Source: Ichthyophis bannanicus (Eukaryota; Chordata; Amphibia; Gymnophiona; Ichthyophiidae). From it: a stretch of DNA of 64,000 bases. The DNA is taken from contig CM066047.1 in assembly GCA_033557465.1 (NCBI GenBank), positions 6,572,001 through 6,636,000 of the forward strand, written 5' to 3'. The notes beneath the pieces are model-generated. The model saw only the letters and a program-made list of their open reading frames with translations. It was not told where the DNA came from and made no database searches. Position 1 is the stretch's first letter. The number at the start of each line of letters is the position of its first letter. Below are positions 24,517 to 36,127 of the stretch, in pieces. A program made the position numbers and the translations under genes.

Positions 24517-25265
24517 GACAGTGCCGGGGCAGTCCATGGGAGGACAGAGGGGGAGCTGGAAGATATCCAGACAGTGCCGGGGCAATCCATGGGAGGACAG
24601 AGGGGGAGCTGGAAGATATCCAGACAGTGCCGGGGCAATCCATGGGAGGACAGAGGGGGAGCTGGAAGATATCCAGACAGTGCCGGGACAGTCCATGGGA
24701 GGAGTGAGGGGGAGCTGGAAGATATCCAGACAGTGCCGGGACAGTCCATGGGAGGACAGAGGGGGAGCTGGAAGATATCCAGACAGTACCGGGACAGTCC
24801 ATGGGAGGACAGAGGGGGAGCTGGAAGATATCCAGACAGTATTGGGACAGTCCATGGGACGAGCGAGGGGGAGCTGGAAGATAGCCAGACAGTGCCAGGT
24901 TGATGCATGGGAGGAGTGAAGGGGAGCTGGTAGATATCCAGACAGTGCCGGGACAGTCCATGGGAGGACAGAGGGGGAGCTGGAAGATATGCAGACAGTG
25001 CCGGGACAGTCCATGGGAGGACAGAGGGGGAGCTGGTAGATATCCAGACAGTGCTGGGACAGTCCATGGGAAGAGCGAGGGGGAGCTGGTAGATATCAGA
25101 CAGTGCTGGGACAGTCCATGGCAGGACTGAGGCGGAGCTGGTAGATATCCAGACAGCGCCGGGGACAGTCCAAGGGAGGACAGAGAGAGAGCTGGTAGAT
25201 ATCCAGACAGTGCTGGGACAGTCCATGGCAGGACTGAGGGGGAGCTGGTAGATATCCAGACAGTG
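24517..25265. repeat. Minisatellite, 53-bp period, about 14 copies
   Basis: The unit begins GACAGTGCCGGGACAGTCCA and continues TGGGAGGACAGAGGGGGAGC. Copies at 24517, 24570, 24623 and so on are spaced 53 bp; a few right-hand copies are 1 bp off. As 53 is not a multiple of 3 and the unit lacks stops in most frames, long overlapping ORFs (up to 286 codons) appear on both strands; these are artefacts. Confidence 0.95.
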
Positions 25266-25351
25266 GGTGAATATCACTGCCCTATCTGGATCTTCGGTAC
25301 AGGTCAAAATCCAGGTACTGCCGCTCAATGTCTAATTTAAAGTAATTCAGT

Positions 25352-25846
25352 TTATCTTATTTATTTCATTTATTTATTTTCAGTTCTTTCCATTATGACA
25401 AACAGTACAGAGTGGTGAGAATAAATAAAATATTTACCTCCGTTCCAGTTAACAATGACCTTCATCCAGATTCCCCCAAAATCCTCATTATAATTTAACA
25501 TTCAGATGCCATCCTCACATCTCCCTCCATTAAAAGCCCCTTATACCACGCAAATAAAAACAATTGTTACATGATTTAAAATATGGCATAAAAAGCCACG
25601 TTTTTAATTACTTTCTAGAAGTTATATATTACTTAACGTGCTTCAGCTCCTCTGGCAATCTAGTCCAGAGTCCCAGAACTGCCCCTCAGAAACAACTGGA
25701 ATGTAGTTTTATCTGTCTGAACCCTATGGACTTTAAGCAATACTAAATTTAAAACCGTACCAGATTGAAGGCACCTCTTAAGCACATAGACAAGTGCAGA
25801 GTCATTCTTTAAGGTGCGACTAGATTTCCGTGCATGTTGACATTCG
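25352..25846 (-). repeat. L2-like 3' region, later split by the L1 insertion
   Basis: Starts with a (TTTA)n-rich run near 25357-25380 and contains TTATACCACGCAAAT and TCTAGTCCAGAGTCCCAG, the type of 3' sequence seen at 42690-43318. The L1 element at 25858-28785 sits at its right edge; 28797-28880 may be its other part. Confidence 0.45.
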
Positions 25847-25857
25847 TAAATCATGGA

Positions 25858-28785
25858 TTTTTTTTTCAAAACTTTATTTAAACACCAATTCAACACAGCA
25901 AAAAACAAACAGCACAACAGCCCCCGAGCGGGGTGGGTTTCTGATCCCCATATCAAGGGGAATGAGAGAACAGACAAGTGGTGTTAATTTTTACAATAAA
26001 GAGAAAGCAGAACATCCTCCCCCTAACCCCCTCTCCCTCCCCCCCTCCCCTCCCCCTCGGAGACATGGCCAACCCCCATACCATGAGCCTCCCCCAGACA
26101 AGATCAACCTAGTGTACCACGCACATTAGCAACTAATCACCCATACCGGCATTCTCATGCTCCAATATCGCCCATTGTAAGACTTCATTACGACTACGGG
26201 GGCCCAACCGCTGAATGTAGGGATCCCACAGTGACTGGAAAGTAAGCCACCTCGCAGGATTACCCCGATCGCTCCAACACTCAGCCAGCATCAATTGATG
26301 AAAATTATTCCGCCATTCCCAGTAGGACGGTGGATCTCGTTCTCGCCATCTACGAAGCAGGGGTCCCTTAGCCACCAAACAAGCCTTGCGCACCAATATC
26401 CTCCCCCATTTGCCTTTGGGCGAGGTAAGTCCCAGGCAATCCAGAGTAACAAATAAGTCGTCCCAGCCCACCCATTGCCCCAACAAGTCTTGCATATACG
26501 TAGAAATCCGTAACCAATAAGAACGGAGTTGCCGACAGCTCCACCACATGTGTAAGAGGGTTGCCATCGGTACAGAACACCTCGGGCAGCTGCCATCCTC
26601 CGTCAGATGGCTCCAAAAGGCCCTCCGGAGAGAAATATACCCGTGTCAACGATTTAAAATTTATTTCTCTCCATCGCACTCCCTCTGCTAAGTAAACCAT
26701 ACGCCGAAGACCCCGGAGAACAGTGCCCGGAGGGACCTCTCGCTGCAACTCCGCGGCCCACGCAAGTTCTACAAGCCGGTAGTCCGGCGACTGCCGAAAA
26801 CTATCGAACCGTGCCCTTAGACGACGAATGGACGGCATGAAATCTCCTCCCAAATCGAAAAATTCAATTATCTGCGCCGAACGGTCAGCGTGGAGCTCAT
26901 CCGCCGGCAACGAAGTTACGTAATGAGAAAGCTGCAAATAGGAAAACGGGTGCACCGAAGCCAGCCCGTATTCAGTTCTAAGCGCTTGAAAGGGCTTACA
27001 CCGGCCTCCAGTATCCACCACGTGCCCAATAGTTCTTATCCCCTTCGCTGCCCACGCCCGCATGGCGGCGTTCTCCGTGCCTGGTGTGAAGTTAACATTC
27101 CCCTGGAGTGGAAGCCAGCTGGAAATTTTCCAGCTGCGCTTCCAGTAACGGTTAAGCTGCCGCCAGGCCTTTCGAATGGCTCCCAGCAGCACACTGTCGG
27201 TAATATACAGTGGAAGCAAACGGTCCTCATGGTGCAGAATGGCCAACAAGGAATACGGGGCAGCACATGTCTCCTCCACCCGCCGCGGCGTGAAGATCTC
27301 AGTCCCTCCCAGCCAGTCCCCAGGTGCCGAGCCTGACAGGCCAAGGCATAGGCCCCCAGATCTGGAAGCCCCATACCCCCCTGCCTCCATCCCCCCCTCA
27401 GCCTCACGTACGGTATTCGGGATCTCGCCCCCTTCCATAAGAAACCTTTCAGCATGCCTTCAAGTCGTAATAAATCCCGCCGTAGGACCCAGACTGGAAG
27501 AGTTTGTAACCAGTAAAGGATCTGAGGGAGGATTACCATTTTAATCGCAGCTATTCTGCCAGATAAAGACAAAGGGAGGGATCCCCACATTTGGAACTGG
27601 CCTTGTAATTTATTCATTACCCGATGTAGATTAACCTTATAGAGCTGTGCCGTACAAGGCGTCAAAATAATCCCCAGGTAGATAAAAGAGTCCTCCGCCC
27701 ACCTAAGAGGAAACACGCCCCGCCACGCAGCCCGGACATCCCCCGAAACATCCAGCGCCTCAGATTTCTCCCGATTGATACTAAATCCCGCAAACCGACC
27801 AAAGGCCTGAAACTCCTGTAAGAGCGCCAACAACGAATCCTGGGGAGCGGACAGATGTACTAGGAGATCGTCAGCAAAGGCAGCCAGTTTAAAAACCTGC
27901 CTACCCATTGTTATACCGGATATCTCACGAGATTGTTCCACCCGGCGTATAAGAAGGTCTAAGGACAAAACAAAAAGGAGAGGGGACAAGGGGCAGCCCT
28001 GTCTAGTCCCCCTCCTGAGGGGAAAGGCCTCCGAAAGCAACCCATTACACAATATCGCTGCCCTGGGGTCTCCGTATAAACATTTCACCATTTTACAAAA
28101 GGAATCCCCCAGACCGTATCGTGGAAGCAGGTCCTCCAAATAGACCCAACTAACCCTATCAAAAGCTTTTTCAGCATCAAAGCTGATTAGGAGTGTCGTT
28201 TGGGCCCTTCGTCGTGCCCATTCTAGTGACGCCACAATCCGCCGCAGATTGCATACGGCATATCGTTGCCGCACAAAGCCGACCTGTGACTCATGAACCA
28301 ACTGGCCAAGGACCGCGGCCAACCGCTCTGCCATGATTTTCGCTAACAATTTAAGGTCGAAGTTGAGCAGTGATATCGGGCGATAAGACGCTGCACATAG
28401 CGGGTCCTTCCCAGGTTTCGGTATGAGTGTAACATGGGCCTGGTTACTACCCCACCGAAAAAAGCCCTGTGCCGCTCTCCGAGTGTGCACCACCAGGAGG
28501 GTCGGAGAGACCAGATCATTCAAAATCTTATAAACCTCTGCCTCCAACCCATCGGGGCCCGGTGACTTATAGCAACTCGCCTTGGTTATAACTGCCTGCA
28601 CTTCACTCACCGTAAGCGGTTGGTCCAACTGTTCCCTTTGCGCCTCCGTTAATTGAGGGAGAGTCAGGTCCGCAAAATAATCCCTCCGCTCCTGAGGGGA
28701 GTCCGGCTCTGCAGAGTAAAGGTTCTGAAAGAAGGATTTAAACACCGCGGCAATTTGAGGGCTAGTCCTATGCAGCTTTCCTTGA
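25858..28785 (-). mobile_element. L1-clade LINE, 5'-truncated, with 11-bp target duplication
   Basis: TAAATCATGGA occurs at 25847-25857 and again at 28786-28796, directly flanking the element. The 3' end (left) has an A-tail on the minus strand (T run at 25858-25866) and an AATAAA signal about 10 bp inside. The 5' end is truncated within ORF2. Truncation, A-tail and target duplication together show ordinary target-primed insertion. Confidence 0.93.
26133..28785 (-). pseudogene. L1-clade ORF2: reverse transcriptase and C-terminal Cys domain
   Basis: RT that would copy L1 RNA at the target site. Starting at the truncation: SCYKSPGPDGLEAEVYKIL, TLIPKPGKD, SYRPISLLNFDLKLLAKI, SFDAEKAFDRVSW (catalytic Asp), RRGTRQGCPLSPLLF, AAFADDLLVHL (FADD active site), and YLGIILTP. 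After a frameshift near 27295 the frame continues (VEETCAAPYSLLAILHHED). A second frameshift near 26590 leads to the Cys-rich end CPRCSVPMATLLHMWWSC and a stop at 26133. L1-clade ORF2 proteins end in such a C-x2-C...H...C unit. The endonuclease is missing through truncation. High GC compared with the flanks. Confidence 0.9.
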
Positions 28786-28936
28786 TAAATCATGGAATTT
28801 TATTGGTTTACTATATGCACATAAATGACTACACACGCGCAGAGTTTACTTAGTCGCTACTCTGCAAGTATGTGCCATGGGCTAAGGGTATGCACTTTCA
28901 CTGTGAGCGTGCAAAGGGGTGGAGTTTGGGTGGAGC

Positions 28937-30397
28937 ATAAGAACATAAGATATGCCATACTGGGTCAGACCAAGGTCCATCAAGCCCAGTATCCTGTTTC
29001 CAACAGCGGTCAATCTAGGTCATACGTACCTAGCAGTTTCCCCAAAAGACAGGTTCCACAATGCTTGTACTGGGTCAAGCAGTGATATCCTGGGTCCCTT
29101 CTTAAATATTGTTTATGGACCTTTCCTCCAGGAACTTGTCCAAACCTTTTTTAAACCCAGTTACACTAACAGCCTTTACTACATCCTCAGGTAAATTCCA
29201 GAGTTTGATTACACGTTGAGTGAAAAAATATTTTGTTTTATTAGTCTTAAATAGTTTACCCTTTAGCTTCATTACATGTCCCCTAATCGATCTACGTTTA
29301 CCCGTTCCACTCCATTCATTATTTTATAGAATTCTATCATATCTCCCCTTAGCTGTCTCTTTTCCAGGTTAAAGAGCCCTAACCTTTTTAGCCTTTCTTC
29401 ATAGGAGTATCCTTCCATCCCCTTTACCATTTTGGTGGCTCTTCTCTGTACCTTTTCTAATAACGCTAGTTCCTGATCCACCATAGTACACTGCCTCTTA
29501 TCCCATGACTCTTTAGTTTTGCCAAAAGTCTATGATGAGGGACCTTGTCAAAGGCTTTCTGAAAGTCCAGATACAGTATATCAACGGACTCACCTTTGTC
29601 CACCTGTTTATTCACACTTTCAAAAAAACAAACAGATTAGTAAGACAAGATCTTCCTTGTCTAAAGCCATGTTGGCTGTCTCCCATTAGGCCTTGACTAT
29701 CTACATGCTGAGTAATTTTGTTCTTTATGATGGTTTCTACCATTTTTCCCGGTACTGACATGAGGCTCACCGGTCTGTAGTTTCCCGGATCAACCCTGGA
29801 ACCCTTTTTAAAAATTGGCGATCCTCGAATCTTCAGGTATTACAGATGATTTTAATGAAAGTTCACAGATTACTAATAGCAGGTCTGCAATCTCATATTT
29901 CAGTTCTTTCAACACCCTTGGATGTATACAATCCGGCCCAGGTGATTTGCTACTCTTCAGTTTATCTAATAGTTGTAATACATCTTCCCGATGTATCTAT
30001 TTCCTTCAATTCTTCCGCACCTTTAAATACCACTTCAGTCATGTGTAACATCCCTACATCTTCCTCAGTAAAGACCGAAGCAAAGAATTCATTCAGTGTC
30101 TCCGCTATCGCTTTGTCGCCTTAGTGCCCCTTTAACCCCTCTATCATCTAATAGACCAACTGACTCTCACAGGTTTTTTGCTACGAATGTACTTGAAAAA
30201 GTCTTTATTTCGCGTTTTTGCTTCCGCAGCAAGCTTCTCAAATTCTCCCTTTGCCTGCCTTAGCAATGCCTTGCATTTGACTTACCAGTGCTTGTGCTGT
30301 TTCCAGGTTTCGTCGTTTGGCTCTTTTTTCCATTTCCTGAAAGATGCTTTTTGGGCAACCGCCTCTTTGACCTCACCTTTAAACCATGCTGCAAATT
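28937..30397 (-). pseudogene. CR1 LINE, 5'-truncated, minus strand
   Basis: From right to left it covers the region between endonuclease and RT, RT motifs up to the MGDSQHGFRQG and YLDFQKAFDKVPH equivalents, a deletion of the FADD region, the C-terminal blocks ([27 protein letters not shown]), and the 3' UTR ending near 28937 with ATAAGAACATAAGATATGCC. Several frame breaks. Confidence 0.88.
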
Positions 30398-30844
30398 AAT
30401 GCCCATATCTTACAGAATTTGGCCCAATGCACGTAAGATAAGCACGGTCATTTGAACCTGCTCTTGAGCTGCTGTGAGTGACCGAGGCTTCATTTACATG
30501 CATTCGTGGCCACTTACACTAATATTCTATACAGTCAAATATTCATGGGATAGATGCCAGTACTGTGCGTAAATATGGCGTATAGAAATAGGCGCTACTA
30601 AGAGAATTACCTTAAAAAAGGAGCTTTAATTATGATTTACACATGCAAATTACATTCATGTGTGAATAGGCATTTTAGAAAAGGCTCCTTTTACATGTGG
30701 ATGTCCATATCACATCAAAACTGCAAGGCGGCCGTCAGTGTGTGGCCTAGGTGGGACAAAATTCCACACACATATTCTTCATTTCATACAGGGAATGCAT
30801 GTGAAAGTCCAAAATTGTGCACCTGCACCCTGACACAGCGAGGT
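30398..30844. repeat. Dispersed unclassified repeat (related to 5250-5300)
   Basis: 30670-30725 (CATTTTAGAAAAGGCTCC, TGTCCATATCACATCAAAA) is the reverse complement of 5250-5300 with few changes. No coding or terminal structure recognised; borders unknown. Confidence 0.45.
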
Positions 30845-30859
30845 ATTTAAAATGAAAGA

Positions 30860-32150
30860 AATATCAATAAACCGGGAATATGTATTACAACTATTTGATA
30901 AACCGAAGAGTAGCAAATCACCTGGACCACATGATATACATCCCAGGATGTTGAAAAAAAAAAACCCTGAAAATGTGAGATTGCAGACTTACTATTAATA
31001 ATTTGTGAACTATCATTAAAATCATCTGTAGTACCTGTGGTTTGCAGAATGGCCAATGCAATGCCAATTTTTAGAAAGGGTTCCAGGGGTGATCCAGGAA
31101 ACTATAGACTGGCGAGCCTGACGTCAGTACCAGGCAAAATCATAGAAACCATTATAAAGAATAAAATTACTGAAAATGTAGATAGTCATGGTTTAATGGG
31201 AGAAAGCCAGCATGGATTTAGCCAAGGAAAGTCTTGTCATCTTAACCTGTTACATTTTTTAAAAGTTGTGAATAAACAGACAGACAAAGGTGATCCGGTC
31301 AATATGGTGTATCTGGATTTCAGAAATCCTTTGACAAAGTCCTTCATGAGAGACTCTTAGCAAAATGAAAAAAAGTCATGGGATAGGAGGCAGTGTACTA
31401 TTGTGGATCAGGAAATGGTTAAAAGATAGAAAGCAGAGGGTAGGGCTAAATAGCCAATTTTCCCAGTGGAAAAAGGTGAATAGTGGAGTACCCCAGGGAT
31501 CTGTGCTGGGTCAGCTGCTTTTTAACATATCCATAAATGACCTGGAAATGGGAACAAGTGAGGTAATCAAATTTGCAGATGACACAAAATTATTCAAAGT
31601 TGTTAAAACCCAAGAGGATTGTGGAAAATTGCAAGAGGATCTTGATAAATTGGAAGACTGGGCATCAAAATGGCAAATGAAATTTAATGTGGACAAGTGC
31701 AAAGTTATGCACCTAGGGAAGAACAAACCAAACTATGGTTACACAATGCAAGGTTCCACATTAGGAACCACCACCCAGGAAAAAGATTTAGGCGTCATTA
31801 TGGATAACATGTTAAAACCCTTGGCCCAGTGTGCAGCGGCGGCCAAGAGAGCAAATAGGATGCTAGGTATCATAAGGAAAGGAATGGAAAATAAAACAAG
31901 ATATTATAATGCCTCTATATCGTTCCATGGTGAGACCGCACCTTGAATATTGTGTGCAATTCTGGTCGCCGTATCTTAAAAAGGATATAGCATTATTAGA
32001 AAAGAGCCACCAAAATGGTAAAGTGGATGGAAGGATATCCCTATGAGGAAAGGCTTAAAAGGTTAGGGCTCTTCAACTTAGAAAAGAGATGGCTGAGGGG
32101 AGATATGATAGAGGTCTATAAATTAATGAATGGAGTAGATCGGATAAATG
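30860..32150 (+). pseudogene. CR1 LINE fragment: reverse transcriptase
   Basis: Begins before the RT with SSKSPGPHDIHPRMLK, then SVPGKIIETIIKNKI, MGESQHGFSQGKS, VYLDF with a frame break, SGVPQGSVLGQLLF, KFADDTKLFK and FNVDKCKVMHLG. The conserved tail is cut off near 32150 before the 3' UTR. Frame breaks near 31330, 31900 and 32005. Confidence 0.9.
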
Positions 32151-33297
32151 TAGGTGGGAGATAGATACCCCATTATTGGCTACTGTTAAACCCAGCATTA
32201 CCTTTAAAGCATTATACCTGGCTTTCATGGGACTGGACTAAGTTATGTAAGTGAAGGACGCGAAGACACATTAGATAGGATGTAAAGATTGGAATTGAGA
32301 TACGGTATACTTGGTGTCGGCATGACCATTAGCTGCTGTAAGTGGCAGTCTACAGCACCAATCATCTGGGGATGCCCCATTGCCACAGTTACCACCCCTG
32401 TCTGGGACCTGCAGTGCTGGCAATGGTCACATACAGTTCCACAGGGGTTATCACCACCCTCTGGCACTGCGAGGCAGTTTCTGTTCCACCCTTGCTGAGG
32501 CCTGATGCAAACAGTAAATCAACATCAGGCCTCGGCGGGGCAGGAGTCAAACAGCCTTGCAGCGTCGGAGGCTGAAGGTAAGCTCTGAGTGCCGTTTATG
32601 GCCATTGTCGCCACTGCAGGTCCTGGAGAGGTGGCAACGGGAGCCATGGAGGTGGTGGGAGCAGGAGGGGCGCAAAGGATGAGGTTCACCTAGGGCGGCT
32701 CATCTCCTTTGAACCAGCCCTGGATGCAGGGTCTTACCAAGGGCTGTGTGAATGGTGCGGCCGCACAGGGCACAAGGATAGAAGGGGCAGCGATATCATC
32801 ACTGGGCTTTCAGGAAGCTCAAAACGAGTGAGTTACTGCTCATGGCTGGGGCAGAGGGGGCACCAGATTCGTTAGTCACACGGCACATTTCTAGTTTAGT
32901 ACAGTCCTGCCTGGATGTACTTATTTCCGATGCTGTTACAGAAACAGCTCTGCTAAAGGTGGAGCCGTCTCTAAAATACAGAGAAGGAAGTACAGAAACG
33001 CAGGGGGATTTATATCCATGTGCAGAGGGAGAAGCCATTTTGCAAATCCACACGCGGGGAAACCTGGAAACATCTCACAGGTAACTGGCACTTACAGAGA
33101 CTAAGCCAGGAGACTGCTTGGCACCAAAGTAGAGAGAAGGAGAAGGAGATATTGGAGGTGTAAGAGACAAGCCTGGAATTCAGACACGTTACATGTGGAT
33201 CTGAGCCACTTGTAATCCTGGATGTACAGATGCTGCTAATCAACTACAGAGGACCCTGTTCTTACCCCGCTTCATTCTGCGTGGGAAACTAAACATT
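32151..33297. other. Intron 6, mostly unassigned
   Basis: A short inverted repeat GAGGCCTGATG/CATCAGGCCTC lies at about 32498-32535. 32660-32725 (GAGGTTCACCTAGGGCGGC ... ACCAGCCCTGG) resembles the GGGCC-ended repeat family at 50945 and 51697. No gene. Confidence 0.4.
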
Positions 33298-33415
33298 GGG
33301 GGCCTGATATTCAAAGGCATTTACATGGTTTGCAGACCTGTAAACCATGTACATGCCACTAAGTGGGATATTCATGGCACTAACACGGTTAGTGCCACTG
33401 AATATCCTAAAGTAC
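33298..33415. repeat. GGGCCCGATATTCA palindromic repeat, one end
   Basis: GGGGCCTGATATTCAAAGGC, then the palindromic piece ATGGTTTGCAGACCTGTAAACCAT, then TAGTGCCACTGAATATCC. It is a reversed family end compared with 4617. Confidence 0.6.
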
Positions 33416-33752
33416 TCACGGATCCAAGATGGCACTGTGAGGTCATGTGCTGGAGGACGTGCTGGTGTGTGCTCTCCTGTAGCCTGTGATTTGGAGTATC
33501 TGCTTATTGATCAGAGATGGGTAAGAGGAAGAGCAAGGGGAAGCTCTGCACCATTCCCCTTCGTCAGGCAATGTTGGAGTCCTTTGGTGTTGCTTCTGCT
33601 TCGCCACTACTGCCTTCCTCGAGTCTCCTAACCCCAGAGGTATAGTTGCTGTGCCCCAGCCGAGTCCCTGTTGGTTGGGGCTGCTGCCCATCAGTGGGTG
33701 ATCCCCAGAAGAACTGTGCAGGTCATCATGCAGGAAAAGGCTGAGACAAGTG
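33416..33752. other. Intron 6, unassigned sequence
   Basis: No gene or repeat recognised. Confidence 0.3.
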
Positions 33753-34036
33753 AGTGGAGGAGTGGTCTAATGGTTGGGGCAAGGTACCTCAGGCCGGAAG
33801 GTCGGGGGTTCAAATCCCACTAGAGGGCAGCAACCCTGGGCCAGAAGGACTCAGGTTCTAGTCCCACCGGTGCTCCTTGTGGTCTTGGGCAAGCCACTTA
33901 ACCCTCCATAGCCCATGTTCCCTGTAAGTATTAGTGTATGTGTCTCATATCCCCTTGTGTTAAATGTATCCTCCAATTGTGTTGTGACCACTTTGATTGA
34001 AGGATAAGGCGGTATACAAAACTGTCTAAAACAAAC
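33753..34036 (+). repeat. tRNA-derived SINE, long variant
   Basis: GTGGAGGAGTGGTCTAATGG head, B-box-like GGTTCAAATCCCACTAG (33810), a second similar block (GACTCAGGTTCTAGTCCCAC), body GTGGTCTTGGGCAAGCCACT, and an L2-like tail AAGGCGGTATACAAAA. The doubled B-box region suggests a dimer or internal duplication. Confidence 0.75.
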
Positions 34037-34211
34037 AACAAATCCTGGTGAAATGCTTTGTGAGGTGCAGAGGCCAAAGGCCATCACTGTGGGTGATCTT
34101 TCTGTGGTCCCAGGCTATGGTGGAGAATACACCCCAATGTTAACTTGTTCTGAAGGTGTTCTGCGAGCAGTACCTGACAATAATCCGTCAGCAGCAATAT
34201 TAATTATTAAA

Positions 34212-34377
34212 GGGGACCCAGGATATCACTGCTTGACCCAGTACGAGCATTGAGGAACCTGTGTCACTTGGGGAAACTGCTAGGTACATATGACCTAGAT
34301 TGGCCACTGTTGGAAACAGGATACTGGGCTTGATGGACCTTGGTCTGACCCAGTATGGCATATCTTATGTTCTTATG
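34212..34377 (+). repeat. CR1 LINE 3' UTR fragment
   Basis: GGACCCAGGATATCACTGC through TGACCTAGATTGGCCACTG to GGCATATCTTATGTTCTTAT; only 3' UTR is present. Confidence 0.9.
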
Positions 34378-34635
34378 ATGCCGCTGCCTGTTTATCCCTT
34401 GGCAGAGAAAGTCAGGCGCAGCAAAGACTGTCCGAACCTTTGCCACTGAAGCTAACTGGAAGCGGCTGAATATTGTCACTGTTTGGTTAACTTCCTGCTT
34501 TGGTGGCTGACCCATACATTTAATGCCAGTGGTCAGATATGGCTGCAGCATTGAATATCCAGGTTCAGTGTTCAGCGGCAATGGCTAGCCTCTGTAATTG
34601 CACTAGCCGCCATCGCTGAATATCAGGCCCTGGGG
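34378..34635. repeat. GATATTCA-type palindromic repeat
   Basis: Contains GCTGAATATTGTCACTG, CATTGAATATCCAGGTTCAG and the end CGCTGAATATCAGGCCC. Confidence 0.55.
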
Positions 34636-34693
34636 GATTAAGGGAGAGATCCCCTCTGTAAAAGGTATGACCAAAAGCAGCACATTAACATGA

Positions 34694-34907
34694 GGCATGG
34701 AGGAGCAGCCTAGTGGTTAGAGCACTGGCTTGGGAACCAAGAGACCAAGGTTCAGTTCCCACTAGCACTCCTTGTGGCCTTGGGCAAGTCACTTAACCCT
34801 CCATTGCCTCAGAAGAATCCAAGTTATCAATGTCCCTGTTTAATGTACATTACCAAGTTTAAGTTACAATGTAAACCACTTTGACTAAATAAAAAACCCA
34901 ATAGTAA
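34694..34907 (+). repeat. tRNA-derived SINE, body type B, best-preserved copy
   Basis: RNA polymerase III A box TAGTGGTTAGAG (34711-34722) and B box GGTTCAGTTCC (34749-34759) in a tRNA-like head. The body has GGCCTTGGGCAAGTCACTTA. The tail TGTAAACCACTTTGACTAAA resembles the L2 3' end, implying mobilisation by the L2 machinery (inference). Confidence 0.85.
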
Positions 34908-34911
34908 TCAT

Positions 34912-35826
34912 AACAAGAAATGCCATACTAGGTCAGACCAAGGTCTATCAATCTCAATATCCTGTTTCCAACAGTGGCCAATCCAGGTCACCAGTACCTG
35001 GCAGGTTCCCAAAAAGGCACACAGGTTCCACATTGCTTGTCCTGGGGCAAGCACTGCATTTCCTGGGTCCTCTTTAATAATGGTTTATGAACCTTTCCTC
35101 CAGTAACTTGTTGAACCCTTTTTTAAACCCAGCCACACTAACAGCTTTTCCTACATCCTCTGGTAACGCATTGAGTGAACATATATTTGCTCTTATTACT
35201 CTTAAATGGGTTACATTGCAGCTTCATTGCATGTCCCTTAGTCTTTCTACTTTTTGATGGCATAAACAACCGATTGATCTACTTTTACCTGTTCCACTCC
35301 ATTCATTAATTTAATTTATAGACTTTTATCATATCTCCCCTCAGCCGTCTCTTTTCTAAGTTGAAGAGCTGTAACCTTTTAACCTTTTCAGCCTCTCTTC
35401 ATAGGGGCATCCTTCCATCTCCTTTACCATTTTTGTGGCTCTTCTCTGTACCTTTTCTAATTCTGCTATTTGCTTTTAAAGATATGGTGACCAGAATTGC
35501 ACAGAATATTCAAGGTGCGGTCGCACCATGGAACGATACAGAGGCATTATGATGTCATCCTTTGTTTTATTCCCCATTCCTTTCCTTATGGTTCCTAACT
35601 TCCTATTTGTCTTCTTGGCTGCTGCTGCACACTGGGCGGAGGGTTTCAATGTTTTATCCAGGATGATGTCCAAATCTTTTTCCTGGGTGGTGGTTCCTAA
35701 CATGGAACCTTGCGTCGTGTAACCGTAATTTGGGTTATTCTTTCCTAGGTGTGTAACTTTGTACTTGTCCACATTAAATTTCATCTGGTATTTGGATGAC
35801 CAGTTAACCAATTTTTTGAAACGTAA
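34912..35826 (-). pseudogene. CR1 LINE, minus strand, 5'-truncated
   Basis: 3' UTR at the left (ATGCCATACTAGGTCAGACC), then on the minus strand the coding end, a stretch with [34 protein letters not shown] and FNVDKYKVTHLGKNNPNYG. More diverged than other copies. Confidence 0.85.
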
Positions 35827-36127
35827 GTGGAGCTTAACAACTTTGAATAAATTTTGTGTCATTTGCACTATTGTATGAAAGTCTTGTGGGTACAAGACTT
35901 ACATACATGGTGCGAATAAGAATATGTTTTGAAGGATGTCTTTGGAAGGAACCAATGAAAAATGATAATTTTCTGGTTATGGAAGAAGTCTTGTGCCTCT
36001 CAGCACCACCAATAAATCCAGCATAGTTACTGAAAGAGACCACTCTATGGAAACCAGATTAAAAAGGAGAATAACACCTCTCTATAGAAAAATGAGGGAG
36101 AAGGAGAAACCAAGAAAGGGTTAAGAC
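35827..36127. other. Intron 6, unassigned sequence
   Basis: No gene or repeat recognised. Confidence 0.3.

Noticed and set aside
24517..25265. Regular repeats considered as a CRISPR array
   Set aside because: Units are contiguous with no unique spacers and the DNA is vertebrate.
24331..25328. Long minus-strand ORFs (up to 286 codons) and matching plus-strand ORFs
   Set aside because: They come from the 53-bp minisatellite; the same peptide repeats appear in several frames, as expected for a stop-free tandem unit.
34711..34759. A and B boxes suggesting a tRNA gene
   Set aside because: The head lacks a full cloverleaf and is followed by the SINE body and LINE-like tail found in other copies.
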